DNA from: Hyphomicrobiales bacterium
GTDB taxonomy: Bacteria > Pseudomonadota > Alphaproteobacteria > Rhizobiales > Rhizobiaceae
NCBI GenBank assembly: GCA_900466875.1
Contig: UBNQ01000027.1
Span: 1-64,000, forward strand
Length of the DNA stretch: 64,000 nucleotides
Direction of reading: 5' to 3'
Shown here one piece after another: positions 54,750 through 63,207 of the stretch (positions within the stretch are counted from its first letter, which is position 1; every line of letters begins with the position of its first letter). The notes beneath the pieces are model-generated. The model did no database searches and was not told where the DNA came from. It was given only the letters and a program-made list of their open reading frames with translations. A program made the translations under genes and the position numbers.

Positions 54750-56039
54750 TCACCGGCCACGGGCCGTTGCTTCGGTGATCAACTGGTCGCCATCCTTGAG
54801 ATCGGCCGATTTGACGGCGGTGAACTGGCCATCCGTCGCTCCCATTTCGACGGGCACGCGCTGCGGCGCGCCGTTGCGCAGGACCCAGACCGAGCGGCCC
54901 GCTGTTGCGGCTTCGCCGCGGCCGCCGCGATTTCCACGCGGACGGGGCGGGGAAAAAAGGCGCGACAGGAAGCTGCCGCGGGGCTGCATGGTCGACGGCG
55001 GCGCGTAACGCAGTGCCGCATTGGGCACGAGCAGCGCGTTGGCGACCGATTGCACGGTTATGTCGGACGTGGCCGTCATGCCGGGGCGCAAAAGCAGGTC
55101 CTCGTTATCGACCGTCAGGATCGCCTTGTAGGTGACGACGTTTGCGACGGTTTCGGAGGCGAAGCGGACGGCTTCGATTTTCGCTGGAAAACTCCTGTCG
55201 GGATAGGCGTCGACGGAGAACTTTGCGTCCTGCCCCTCGCTCACCTTGCCGACATCGGCCTCGTCCACGGCAACCTGAAGCTCCATGTGTTTCAGATCGC
55301 CGGCAATGGTGAACAGCACCGGCGCATTGAGCGAGGAGGCGACGGTTGCGCCCGGATCGACGTCGCGGGTCAGGACCACGCCATCGATCGGCGACACGAT
55401 TTTCAGCTTGGAGAGATTGACCTCTGCCAGACGCAGGCTGGCTTCCGCCGAAAGCACGGAGGCCTCGTTGATTTCCGTCGTCGCGACGGCGGAATCATAG
55501 GCGTATTTCGCCGCGTCCAGATCCTGCTGGCTGGAAATGCGATTGCTGACCAGCGAGGTCAGGCGGTCGAACGTGATTTTTGCGGACGCAGCTTCCGCCT
55601 GTGCCTTCAGCACATTGGCCTTTGCTGAGGCGAGCTGTGCGCGAGCGCTCTGGACGTCGGCTTCCTGCTTGTTGGTGTCCAGTTCCAGCAGGATTTCGCC
55701 GGCCTTCACGGGGCTGTTATAGGTGACATTGACCTTTCTTACCGTGCCCGAAAGCTCGCTGGAGATGTCGACCTGATCGGTTGGCTGGATCGAGCCGGTG
55801 GCGGTGACGATCACCTGCAGGTCGCCGGTCTTGGCAGCTTGCGTCGTGTAGTCGAACTGCTGCCCGTCGCCTGCGCCGTAAAAATGGTAACCGATGGCGC
55901 CGGCGATGATGAGACAGAGGATTCCGGCGATCCATCCGCCACGGCCGCGTTTCTTTTGGCGGCCGGAGGTCGCAAGGATCGCAGCAAGATCCGGGGCGTC
56001 CGGCTTGCCGGAGGTGGTGGGATCAGTGGGAGCGTTCAC
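54750..56039 (-). CDS. MacA-like periplasmic adaptor (HlyD/RND type)
   Basis: A 429-residue membrane-fusion protein starting at GTG (TGAGG upstream). One membrane helix (GWIAGILCLIIAGAIGYHFY) is followed by a lipoyl half-motif (VIVTATGSIQPTDQVDIS), a coiled-coil hairpin (about residues 120-190, DVQSARAQLASAKANVLKAQ), a second lipoyl half (LSKLKIVSPIDGVVLTRDVD) and beta-barrel. It links an inner-membrane pump to an outer-membrane channel such as TolC, not present here. With the ATPase and permease it forms a tripartite exporter of macrolide, lipid or peptide type. Confidence 0.93.
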   Translation of the reverse strand: MNAPTDPTTSGKPDAPDLAAILATSGRQKKRGRGGWIAGILCLIIAGAIGYHFYGAGDGQQFDYTTQAAKTGDLQVIVTATGSIQPTDQVDISSELSGTVRKVNVTYNSPVKAGEILLELDTNKQEADVQSARAQLASAKANVLKAQAEAASAKITFDRLTSLVSNRISSQQDLDAAKYAYDSAVATTEINEASVLSAEASLRLAEVNLSKLKIVSPIDGVVLTRDVDPGATVASSLNAPVLFTIAGDLKHMELQVAVDEADVGKVSEGQDAKFSVDAYPDRSFPAKIEAVRFASETVANVVTYKAILTVDNEDLLLRPGMTATSDITVQSVANALLVPNAALRYAPPSTMQPRGSFLSRLFSPPRPRGNRGGRGEAATAGRSVWVLRNGAPQRVPVEMGATDGQFTAVKSADLKDGDQLITEATARGR

Positions 56040-56276
56040 TCTGCGGCCTCATTTCATCTCTTCAATATTCTTAGCGTCCGTCACGTCCGTCCTGATCGGC
56101 TGGATCGAGCGGCGGTCATTATGCTGGCTCCATGCCATAGATCGCGCGGGAGGAGAAATTAAATAACCGTAAGTTGTCGACGAGCCGGAGACTTACGATT
56201 TCTGCACTGGCCCGCCCGGATCATGCATCGAAGTCGATCATCGTGCGTTTCTGTCCCGCAACAAAGGAGATCTGCG

Positions 56277-56537
56277 ATGATCGACGTAGCAAAAATCAAG
56301 GAACATGCAGACATTATCGGTGCCGACGGCGTTCATGTCGGGACGGTGGACCGTGTCGAGGGGAGCCGGATCAAGCTCACCAAAAAGGACAGCGGCGAGG
56401 GCCGGCATGAAGGGCATCACCATTTCATTGCGCTGGAACTGGTTGCCGAAGTGGAAGGCGACACGGTCAGGCTGTCGGCCGATGGCGACGTCGCCGTGAC
56501 ATTCGAGGAAGAAGAGGGCGGCAAGCCGGTCCACTGA
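56277..56537 (+). CDS. DUF2171 family small protein
   Basis: An 86-residue protein with the DUF2171 pattern: AKIKEHADIIGADGVHVGTV, DRVEGSRIKLTKKD and HHHFIALELVAEVEGDTVRL. The fold resembles a PRC-barrel. A strong AAGGAGAT precedes ATG 56277. It is common in alphaproteobacteria and of unknown function, sometimes stress-induced. Confidence 0.88.
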   Translation: MIDVAKIKEHADIIGADGVHVGTVDRVEGSRIKLTKKDSGEGRHEGHHHFIALELVAEVEGDTVRLSADGDVAVTFEEEEGGKPVH

Positions 56538-56556
56538 ACGTCCACGTAATCGAATC

Positions 56557-56591
56557 ATATGGCCGGCACCCTTATAAAGTGCCGGTCATAT
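56557..56591. terminator. Inverted repeat between convergent genes
   Basis: A 13-bp stem (ATATGGCCGGCAC / GTGCCGGTCATAT, one mismatch) with a 9-base loop sits between DUF2171 and the 59-residue ORF. It probably ends both transcripts, but no T-run is present. Confidence 0.6.
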
Positions 56592-56608
56592 TCGTGTGTC
56601 GAATTCAT

Positions 56609-56788
56609 CTATTGCTGGCTGCTCGGCACGCCGAAACGTTCGGGCAGGAATGCCGTCTCCGTCTGCTCGCCGCTCAACCGATCGGATTTGGCGGAGTTGA
56701 TCGACTGGATTGGAACCAGGGTTGACAATACGGCTATGCCGCCTGCGATGAGGGTGCCCGAAGCAATCAGAAAAGTGCTGCGTTTCAT
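56609..56788 (-). CDS. Small membrane or secreted peptide (59 aa)
   Basis: A 59-residue frame beginning MKRSTFLIASGTLIAGGIAV, with AAGGAGA six bases before the ATG. It has one N-terminal hydrophobic stretch (residues 5-26) that could be a signal peptide or anchor, then a polar tail (NSAKSDRLSGEQTETAFLPE) ending SSQQ. No Cys. Family not recognised. The strong ribosome-binding site and its resemblance in layout to the next small ORF support it as a gene. Confidence 0.65.
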   Translation of the reverse strand: MKRSTFLIASGTLIAGGIAVLSTLVPIQSINSAKSDRLSGEQTETAFLPERFGVPSSQQ

Positions 56789-56925
56789 CTGAATTCTCCT
56801 TCAGTAAGGAAAACAAGGGCTGTCGAAAAACGTTCCTTCCCTGCTTGTGCGACATGGCGTTTGACCGGAACGAAAGGAAGCAATGTCCTGCGGATGATTG
56901 CGCGCAGTCGCTTCAGGCTTTCCGC

Positions 56926-57051
56926 CTAGCTGCTGGCGGAGAGTTCGGCCGGCGATGCCATGATCTGCTGCTCGCCGATGGAGCGATCCATATACTTGAA
57001 ACCGAGAATGCTCAGAACAGATGCGATAAGAACAACGAATATAATCCGCAT
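56926..57051 (-). CDS. Small membrane peptide (41 aa)
   Basis: A 41-residue frame beginning MRIIFVVLIASVLSILGFKY, with AAGGAGA five bases before the ATG. One hydrophobic helix (residues 2-17) is followed by a short tail (MDRSIGEQQIMASPAELSAS). It lies 137 bp upstream of the 59-residue ORF on the same strand and shares the same ribosome-binding pattern. Unknown function. Confidence 0.6.
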   Translation of the reverse strand: MRIIFVVLIASVLSILGFKYMDRSIGEQQIMASPAELSASS

Positions 57052-57194
57052 GGAAGTCTCCTTCGGCGGCAATAACACGGTGGGGAAGCAGTTGTTCCGC
57101 GCAGCATGTCGGGAAGGTCGTCTGATGTATTGAAGAATTGTATCGCGAAAGGCCGAAACGTTACCGGTGGCTGCGCGATGAAGACGTTTCGAAA

Positions 57195-57270
57195 TGGTGA
57201 GAGCGCAGGGGTTCGAACCCTGGACCTACTGATTAAAAGTCAGTTGCTCTACCGGCTGAGCTACGCTCTC
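57195..57270 (-). tRNA. tRNA-Lys (TTT)
   Basis: 76 nt including the encoded CCA (57195-57197). Acceptor stem GAGAGCG pairs with CGCTCTC; the D-arm has GTAGCTCAGCCGGTAGAGC; the anticodon arm is ACTGA-CTTTTAA-TCAGT with anticodon TTT at 57235-57237; the T-arm contains GGGTTCGAACCC. Decodes AAA and AAG. Confidence 0.98.
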
Positions 57271-57307
57271 TCACCAATGCGCCGGGGCGCCTCTCGAAAG
57301 TGCGCGA

Positions 57308-57336
57308 TACATATGCAGGTCACATCTTGCGGTCAA
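57308..57336 (-). promoter_or_regulatory. Housekeeping sigma promoter of tRNA-Lys
   Basis: On the minus strand TTGACC (57331-57336) and TATGTA (57308-57313) are 17 bp apart. The expected start is about 30 bases before the tRNA 5' end, as for tRNA-Leu. Confidence 0.65.
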
Positions 57337-57458
57337 CCCGCAAAACGTCCAAAAAAAACGCTGTTCGACGCTTTTTGTGTCGATGCATAAAAGGTGATTG
57401 GAATTATACGGCAATCGGCGGTAGCGCCTCTGCCACGTCTGATAATCGGAGCAATCCA

Positions 57459-58205
57459 GTGTCCATTGCCGAAATTTCCATATTTACTGCGCTTCTGGCC
57501 GGGACACTGTCGTTTCTTTCGCCCTGCGTCCTGCCGCTCGTGCCGCCCTATCTCTGTTACATGGCCGGCATCTCGGTCGATCAGTTTCGCGATCCGTCGT
57601 CCCAGGCCGCATCACCGGCGCGAAAGGCCGTGCTCCGGTCGGCCTTCTTCTTCACACTCGGATTCGCCACCGTCTTCATCATGCTCGGAGCGGGTGCGTC
57701 GACAGTCGGTGTGCTCCTGCGCCAGCATCTCGATCTTCTGTCGAAGATCGGCGGTCTGATCATCATTGTCATGGGGCTGAATTTTCTCGGCGTGCTGCGA
57801 ATCGGATTTCTGTCGCGCGAGGCGCGGTTCCAGTCGTCCGGTCAGCCTGCGACGCTTTCGGGCGCCTATCTGATGGGGCTGGCCTTCGCCTTCGGCTGGA
57901 CGCCCTGCATCGGTCCGGTGCTGGGGGCGATCCTCGGCGTTGCCGCATCGCGCGAGACGGTGGGCGAGGGGGCGGCACTGCTTGCCATCTATTCGCTCGG
58001 ACTTGCCGTACCGTTCTGGATCGCGGCGGCCTTTTCAGGCGTGTTCATGCGGTTTATGACCCGTTTCCGTCGTCATCTCGGATTGGTCGAGAAGGCGATG
58101 GGTGTGCTCCTGATCGTCACCGGCCTCGCCTTCATCTTCGGCTTCGTCAGCTCGGCGGCGATCTGGTTCCAGGAGACGTTTCCAATTCTGATGCAGATCG
58201 GCTGA
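57459..58205 (+). CDS. ccdA: Cytochrome c biogenesis protein CcdA (short DsbD type)
   Basis: A 248-residue membrane protein with six helices. The two redox cysteines are in SFLSPCVLPLVPPYL and FGWTPCIGPVLGAIL, which pass electrons from cytoplasmic thioredoxin to periplasmic thiol proteins for cytochrome c maturation. The start is GTG 57459 with GGAG seven bases upstream; the frame is open to 57300 in the tRNA leader. It is a single gene, followed by a palindromic repeat. Confidence 0.95.
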   Translation: MSIAEISIFTALLAGTLSFLSPCVLPLVPPYLCYMAGISVDQFRDPSSQAASPARKAVLRSAFFFTLGFATVFIMLGAGASTVGVLLRQHLDLLSKIGGLIIIVMGLNFLGVLRIGFLSREARFQSSGQPATLSGAYLMGLAFAFGWTPCIGPVLGAILGVAASRETVGEGAALLAIYSLGLAVPFWIAAAFSGVFMRFMTRFRRHLGLVEKAMGVLLIVTGLAFIFGFVSSAAIWFQETFPILMQIG

Positions 58206-58229
58206 CCGATCTGGCTCTTTTCGTTTCGA

Positions 58230-58276
58230 CGCAATTGCGGACGCAAAACCGGTTCCCAGTTTTGCTGGAATTGCTG
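58230..58276. repeat. Palindromic intergenic repeat (copy of 36242-36285 in reverse)
   Basis: The arms GCAATT and CAAAAC pair with GTTTTG and AATTGC around ACCGGTTCCCA. Its reverse complement matches the repeat at 36242-36285 in all but about five of 44 positions. The unit lies 25 bp after the ccdA stop. Confidence 0.75.
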
Positions 58277-58293
58277 CAAACCGCGGATCAACC

Positions 58294-59256
58294 ATGGCCG
58301 ATGTCGTCGCGCTGCTTCTGCCCTTCTTCGGCCTGATCCTGATCGGATACATCGCGGCAAGGGCGACGGGGCAACCGCTCGAGGCGCTCGGCTGGCTCAA
58401 TACATTCATCATCTATGCGGCGCTGCCGGCGCTTTTCTTCAAGCTCGTGTCGCGCACGCCGATCGAGGAGCTGACGCGCATCGACTTCATCCTTGGTGAA
58501 ATCGCGGCCGTCTACCTTGTCTTTGCGGTCGCCTTTCTGGTCGGGTATGTGCTTCGGCGCAATTCGTTCGAGGACTGCACGATCCAGGGTTTTACCGCCG
58601 CCTATGGCAATATCGGCTATATGGGGCCGGGGCTTGCGCTGCTTGCCTTCGGGGAGAAAGCCGCAGTGCCGGTGGCGCTGATCGTCTGCCTGGAAAACGC
58701 CGCCCATTTCGTCATGGCGCCGGCCATGATGGCGGTCGCCGGCGATGATGCGCGTCCGAAATACCAGATCGCCGGCTCGATCGTAAAAAGGGTAGCGCTT
58801 CACCCGTTCATCCTGTCGACGGCGCTCGGTTTTGCGTCCGCGGCGTCGGGCCACCAATTGCCCGGACCGGCCCTGAAACTCGTCGATTACCTGGCGCAGG
58901 CCGCGGCTCCCTGCGCGCTGTTTGCCATGGGCGTGACGCTGGCCTTGCGTCCGGTGAAGCGCATTCCGGCCGAACTCGGTTATCTCGCCGTCCTAAAACT
59001 CGTACTTCTGCCGCTCAGCGTCTATCTCGTGCTGTCGCTGGTCGGTGACTTCGATCCGGTCTGGATGCACACGGCGATGCTGCTTGCGGCGCTGCCGACG
59101 GCCACCAATGTCTTCGTCATCAGCCAGCAATATGGCGTCTGGCAGGAGCGGGCCTCGGCCAGCATCCTCATCATCACGCTGGCGTCGATCGTGACCCTGC
59201 CGGCCTGGCTCTACGTCATCTCCAGCGGAATTCTACCGCCCGATCTGTTTCCCTAA
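58294..59256 (+). CDS. AEC family transporter
   Basis: A 320-residue membrane protein with about ten helices. Auxin-efflux-carrier family signatures: LPFFGLILIGYIAARATG, NTFIIYAALPALFFKLVS, AYGNIGYMGPGLALLAFG and LPTATNVFVISQQYG. Such carriers export organic anions such as malonate or auxin-like compounds; the substrate is unknown. Its end overlaps the UbiH-type gene tail-to-tail by 24 nt. Confidence 0.9.
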   Translation: MADVVALLLPFFGLILIGYIAARATGQPLEALGWLNTFIIYAALPALFFKLVSRTPIEELTRIDFILGEIAAVYLVFAVAFLVGYVLRRNSFEDCTIQGFTAAYGNIGYMGPGLALLAFGEKAAVPVALIVCLENAAHFVMAPAMMAVAGDDARPKYQIAGSIVKRVALHPFILSTALGFASAASGHQLPGPALKLVDYLAQAAAPCALFAMGVTLALRPVKRIPAELGYLAVLKLVLLPLSVYLVLSLVGDFDPVWMHTAMLLAALPTATNVFVISQQYGVWQERASASILIITLASIVTLPAWLYVISSGILPPDLFP

Positions 59257-60435
59257 CTCGCGCACGAAATTCTTCAGGCTGCGTCCCGGTTCCACGCCTT
59301 CCTGCATGAGCGCGTTGCGCAAGGGGGAGACGGCGTTCAGCACATGCATGCCGGCGGCGCGGACCATCTGGACCGGAATGAGATCGGTCAGCAGCGAGCG
59401 GTTCAACAGATCGACGCTGAAGGTCCTGCTCATCACATCCGGGCGACGGCGTCGATGGTAGCGGTCACCGGCGTCAGTCGGGATCGGCCGGTCTTGCTGG
59501 GCGGACAAAAGATCCGCCAGCGTCATGCTGTCGCGCAGCGACAGGTTCAACCCCTGTGCGCCGATGGGCGGGAAGGCATGGGCGGCTTCGCCGATCAGCG
59601 CGACACGCCCGGCGCCGAACCGCTCGGCCATCATGCTCGACAGCGGCCAGGCCTGTGCCTTGCCTTCGACGGTGACCTTGCCGAGGATCGACTGCATGCG
59701 CGCTTCGACGATTTTCGACAGCTCTTCCGTCGGCAGGTTCGTCAGGCGGGTGGCTTCTTCCGGCCGGACGACCCAGACGAGGCTTGAGCGCGAGCCGGGA
59801 AGGGGGACCTGGGTGAACGGGCCGCTTTCGGTGTGGAATTCCGTCGAGACATTGCCATGCGGCAGGCTGTGGGAGAAATTCAGCACGACGGCGGACTGCT
59901 GGTAGGACCATTTGCGAACATCGATGCCCGCGGCCTGCCGGGTGATCGACTTGCGACCATCGGCGCCGATGACGAAATCGGCCTCGACGACGTCACCGCC
60001 ATCGATCGCGATCGTCACCTTGTCCGCCGTGATAGTGACAGTCTCGACATTCGTTTCTAGGCGGGTCAGGTTCGGTTCCGCAGCCAGGGCGCCGTCGAGA
60101 ACCTCGGACAGCGCCTTGTTGGGGATATTGTAGCCGAAGGCATGAAGGCCGATATCGCTGGCGCGGAACTGGGCCGGCGGGGCGCGCAGAAGGCGGTTGG
60201 TGCCGTCGAGGATCTGCATCACGGAGAGTGCGGCCGTGTCAGGGGCGATTTTCTCCCATACGCCCAGGCGCTCGAGATACCGCACGGACAGATCCATCAG
60301 CGCGGTGGTGCGTCCATCGTCATGTTTCGGTGGTGCTGCAACGAGGCAAACCTTTCGGCCCGCACGTCCGAGTGCAAGAGCTGCCACCTGGCCTGCCAGG
60401 CCGCCACCGATGATCGCGATCTCGTAATGCTGCAT
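59233..60435 (-). CDS. UbiH/UbiF/Coq6 family FAD-dependent hydroxylase
   Basis: A 400-residue flavoprotein monooxygenase. FAD-binding start IAIIGGGLAGQVAALALG, DG motif DFVIGADGRKSITRQ and the second FAD motif VALIGEAAHAFPPIGAQGLN are intact; the last is characteristic of ubiquinone hydroxylases. It probably hydroxylates a ring position of the ubiquinone precursor, but which position (C1, C5 or C6) cannot be told. ATG 60435 has GGAAG upstream; the frame reaches 60552. It is convergent with the AEC gene. Confidence 0.92.
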   Translation of the reverse strand: MQHYEIAIIGGGLAGQVAALALGRAGRKVCLVAAPPKHDDGRTTALMDLSVRYLERLGVWEKIAPDTAALSVMQILDGTNRLLRAPPAQFRASDIGLHAFGYNIPNKALSEVLDGALAAEPNLTRLETNVETVTITADKVTIAIDGGDVVEADFVIGADGRKSITRQAAGIDVRKWSYQQSAVVLNFSHSLPHGNVSTEFHTESGPFTQVPLPGSRSSLVWVVRPEEATRLTNLPTEELSKIVEARMQSILGKVTVEGKAQAWPLSSMMAERFGAGRVALIGEAAHAFPPIGAQGLNLSLRDSMTLADLLSAQQDRPIPTDAGDRYHRRRRPDVMSRTFSVDLLNRSLLTDLIPVQMVRAAGMHVLNAVSPLRNALMQEGVEPGRSLKNFVRELGKQIGR

Positions 60436-60457
60436 TTGTCCGCTTCCAATTTCCAAA

Positions 60458-60556
60458 GCATGTCGCGCAAAAGTGTGCGGCGGTTTTGCGCTGAAGACAT
60501 GCGACAAATCAAGAATCTGAAGCGTATGAGCGAATCCGAAGGATCGCGACACGCTT
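60458..60556. repeat. Palindromic intergenic repeat upstream of the UbiH-type gene
   Basis: An outer stem GCATGTC (60458-60464) / GACATGC (60496-60502) encloses CGCAAAA / TTTTGCG. A second half (about 60520-60556) begins AAGCG and ends with CGCTT around GCGAATCCGAAGGATCGCG. From memory this belongs to a repeat family common in Rhizobiaceae intergenic DNA. The rest of the 302-bp gap to pcs shows no gene. Confidence 0.65.
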
Positions 60557-60736
60557 TAGTCGGGCTCTATGTAGAGCGTCTTGGCGGTTCAATCCATGGG
60601 GTATCTGCGATTGGCGATCCGCTCGGCTAAGCAGTGTAAAACCCATGATAAAGGGCGCTGCCGGTTGCAATATGCAGGAATTGGCAGCATACCCGGGGAT
60701 CAGGCTAGAGGCGGAAAGTAAGAAAACGGGGCGCGC

Positions 60737-61465
60737 GTGTTCAGACGAATCTTCAATTATCGTGCAGTGCCCTATGCGGAAATCCGCGCTTTCTGCGTCC
60801 ATATCTTCACGGCTTCCGGTTCCTTTCTCGCCTTTCTCGGCGTTGTTGCCGCCGCCGAGCACCGTTTCATCGACATGTTCTGGTGGCTCGGCCTGGCACT
60901 TCTCGTCGATGGCGTCGACGGCCCCATCGCCCGCAAGCTCAACGTCAAGGAAGTGCTGCCGAACTGGTCCGGCGACATGCTGGACAATGTCATCGACTAC
61001 GTGACCTATGTCCTCCTGCCGGCGTTTGCGCTTTATCAGAGCGGCATGATCGGCGAGCCCTGGTCCTTCGTGGCAGCCGGCGCGATCGTGGTTTCGAGTG
61101 CGATCTATTACGCCGACATGGGAATGAAGACCGACGAGTACTTCTTCTCCGGTTTCCCGGTCGTCTGGAACATGGTGGTATTCACGCTCTTCGTCATCGA
61201 TGCGAGTGCGACGACCGCGATGATCGTGGTGGCGGTTTCGGTGGTGTTGACCTTCCTGCCGATCAGCTTTCTGCATCCGGTGCGCGTCAAGCGTCTGCGG
61301 CCGCTCAATCTGGCTGTCGGGGCCATCTGGTGCGGGCTTGGCGGCTATTCGTTGCTCCTGCATTTCCAGTCGCCGGACTGGGTTGTCTGGGGTGTGGTGA
61401 TCAGCGGCATTTACCTTTATTGCATCGGTGGAATATTGCAGCTTTTTCCGAACCTTGGAAAATAG
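60737..61465 (+). CDS. pcs: Phosphatidylcholine synthase
   Basis: A 242-residue membrane enzyme that condenses choline with CDP-diacylglycerol to make phosphatidylcholine directly, a route typical of rhizobia and other host-associated alphaproteobacteria. The CDP-alcohol phosphotransferase motif is visible: VDGVDGPIARKLN, then NWSGDMLDNVIDYV with the metal-binding Asp residues. About eight helices. Starts at GTG 60737 (family start FRRIFNYRAVPYAEIRAF). It stands alone. Confidence 0.96.
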   Translation: MFRRIFNYRAVPYAEIRAFCVHIFTASGSFLAFLGVVAAAEHRFIDMFWWLGLALLVDGVDGPIARKLNVKEVLPNWSGDMLDNVIDYVTYVLLPAFALYQSGMIGEPWSFVAAGAIVVSSAIYYADMGMKTDEYFFSGFPVVWNMVVFTLFVIDASATTAMIVVAVSVVLTFLPISFLHPVRVKRLRPLNLAVGAIWCGLGGYSLLLHFQSPDWVVWGVVISGIYLYCIGGILQLFPNLGK

Positions 61466-61632
61466 GCCAAGGTGACCGGCAAGCCGTTCTTTCATGTTGT
61501 GGAAGTCTGCAAAACCGGTATCAATATCCCAGCGGCTGCCTTCTGAGATGCGGAGGGCGGCCACTTCATTTTAAAGACGAAAAGCTATGCAGCGGTTCAA
61601 CGGACGGCTCTGCATGATAAAAAGGGGGTTCC

Positions 61633-63207
61633 GTGACTTCTTCCGAGGGCGTTGAGGCAAGCCCGCTTCTGTCTGTCCGTGGGCTGACAAAGCTCTTTGG
61701 CAGTTTCGCCGCGTGCAATGCCATCGATCTCGATATCGGCCATGGGGAAATCCATGCGCTGCTGGGTGAAAACGGCGCCGGCAAGTCGACGCTGGTGAAG
61801 ATGCTCTTTGGCGTCCTGCAGCCAACGGCCGGAACCGTTTCGCTGGAGGGCAAGCCGGTGGTGATCCCGTCTCCCGGCGAGGCGCGCCGTCTTGGCGTCG
61901 GCATGGTATTTCAGCATTTTTCGCTGTTCGAAGCATTGACGGTGGCCGAAAATATCGCGCTGTCGCTCGATCCGAAGACGCCGCTTGCCAAGATCGCGGA
62001 AGAGACTGCGACCGTTTCCAAGGCTTACGGGCTGCCGCTCGATCCCTCGGCCCATGTCGCCGATCTTTCCGTCGGCGAGCGCCAGCGTATCGAGATCGTC
62101 CGGGCGCTCTTACAGAACCCGAAACTGATCATTCTCGACGAACCGACATCGGTGCTGACGCCGCAGGAAGCCGAGCGGCTGTTCGAGACGCTGATGCGGC
62201 TGAAGGCGGAAGGGCGTTCCGTTCTCTATATCAGCCATCGGCTGGAAGAGGTGCAGCGCATCTGCGACCGCGCCACCGTGTTGCGCCACGGCAAGGTGAC
62301 GGGTGACTGCGATCCGCGCCAGGAAACGCCTGCCTCGCTCGCCCGCATGATGGTCGGAACCGAAGTTGCCGAAGTTCAGCGCGCCGATGCCGGGGCGTTC
62401 GGTGATGTGCTGGTCGAAGTCGCCGATGTGTCGGTCGCGCCGCGCACGCCGTTTGCCGTTTCGCTGAAAGGTATTTCGCTCAAGGTTCGCGCCGGTGAAG
62501 TGCTTGCCATTGCGGGTGTCGCCGGCAATGGCCAGTCGGAGCTGTTCGATGCGCTTTCGGGAGAATATCCGATTGCGCAGGACGACGGCATCCGCCTCCG
62601 TGGAAAACCTGTCGGGCGGATGAAGATCAACCAGCGCCGCCTGCTCGGAGCAGGTTACGTGCCGGAAGAACGGCATGGACATGCGGCCGTCTCGGCGCTG
62701 TCGCTGTCGGACAATCTTCTGCTTGCCCGCAGCCGCTCGGACAAACGAGCTTTTCTTGCGGGCGGGCCGCTTTCAATCCTTCGGCGGGATGCGATCCTGT
62801 CGGCATCGCGACGCATCTGTTCGATCATGGATGTGCGCAAGAGCGGCGACGATCCGGCGGCCGGATCGCTGTCAGGCGGTAACCTGCAGAAATTCATCGT
62901 CGGCCGGGAGCTGGATCGCCAGCCGGCCGTGCTGGTCGTCAACCAGCCGACCTGGGGTGTCGATGCAGGGGCTGCAAGCCGTATCCGGCAGGCGCTTGTC
63001 GATCTTGCCAAGGCAGGCTCTGCCGTCATCGTCATCAGCCAGGACCTCGACGAGATTTTCGAGATCGCCACGACGATCGCCGTCATTTCGGACGGCAGGC
63101 TTTCGGACCCCTATCCCGCAGGAGAGCTTTCCCTTGAACAGATCGGCCTGCTGATGGGCGGCATCCACGAAGCCCATTCGGGAGCGGAGGCCGCACATGC
63201 GCATTGA
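61633..63207 (+). CDS. Nucleoside/sugar-type ABC importer, double ATPase subunit
   Basis: A 524-residue protein with two fused ATPase domains. First half: LLGENGAGKSTLVKMLFG (Walker A), VADLSVGERQRIEIVRAL (signature), LIILDEPTSVLTPQEAERLF (Walker B). Second half: IAGVAGNGQSELFDALSG, AAGSLSGGNLQKFIVGRELD and VLVVNQPTWGVDAGAASRI, where Gln replaces the usual Glu after Walker B Asp/Asn, so the second site is probably degenerate. This layout belongs to nucleoside (NupA/BmpB-like) and sugar importers. It starts at GTG 61633; the permease ATG overlaps its end by 11 nt. Confidence 0.92.
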   Translation: MTSSEGVEASPLLSVRGLTKLFGSFAACNAIDLDIGHGEIHALLGENGAGKSTLVKMLFGVLQPTAGTVSLEGKPVVIPSPGEARRLGVGMVFQHFSLFEALTVAENIALSLDPKTPLAKIAEETATVSKAYGLPLDPSAHVADLSVGERQRIEIVRALLQNPKLIILDEPTSVLTPQEAERLFETLMRLKAEGRSVLYISHRLEEVQRICDRATVLRHGKVTGDCDPRQETPASLARMMVGTEVAEVQRADAGAFGDVLVEVADVSVAPRTPFAVSLKGISLKVRAGEVLAIAGVAGNGQSELFDALSGEYPIAQDDGIRLRGKPVGRMKINQRRLLGAGYVPEERHGHAAVSALSLSDNLLLARSRSDKRAFLAGGPLSILRRDAILSASRRICSIMDVRKSGDDPAAGSLSGGNLQKFIVGRELDRQPAVLVVNQPTWGVDAGAASRIRQALVDLAKAGSAVIVISQDLDEIFEIATTIAVISDGRLSDPYPAGELSLEQIGLLMGGIHEAHSGAEAAHAH

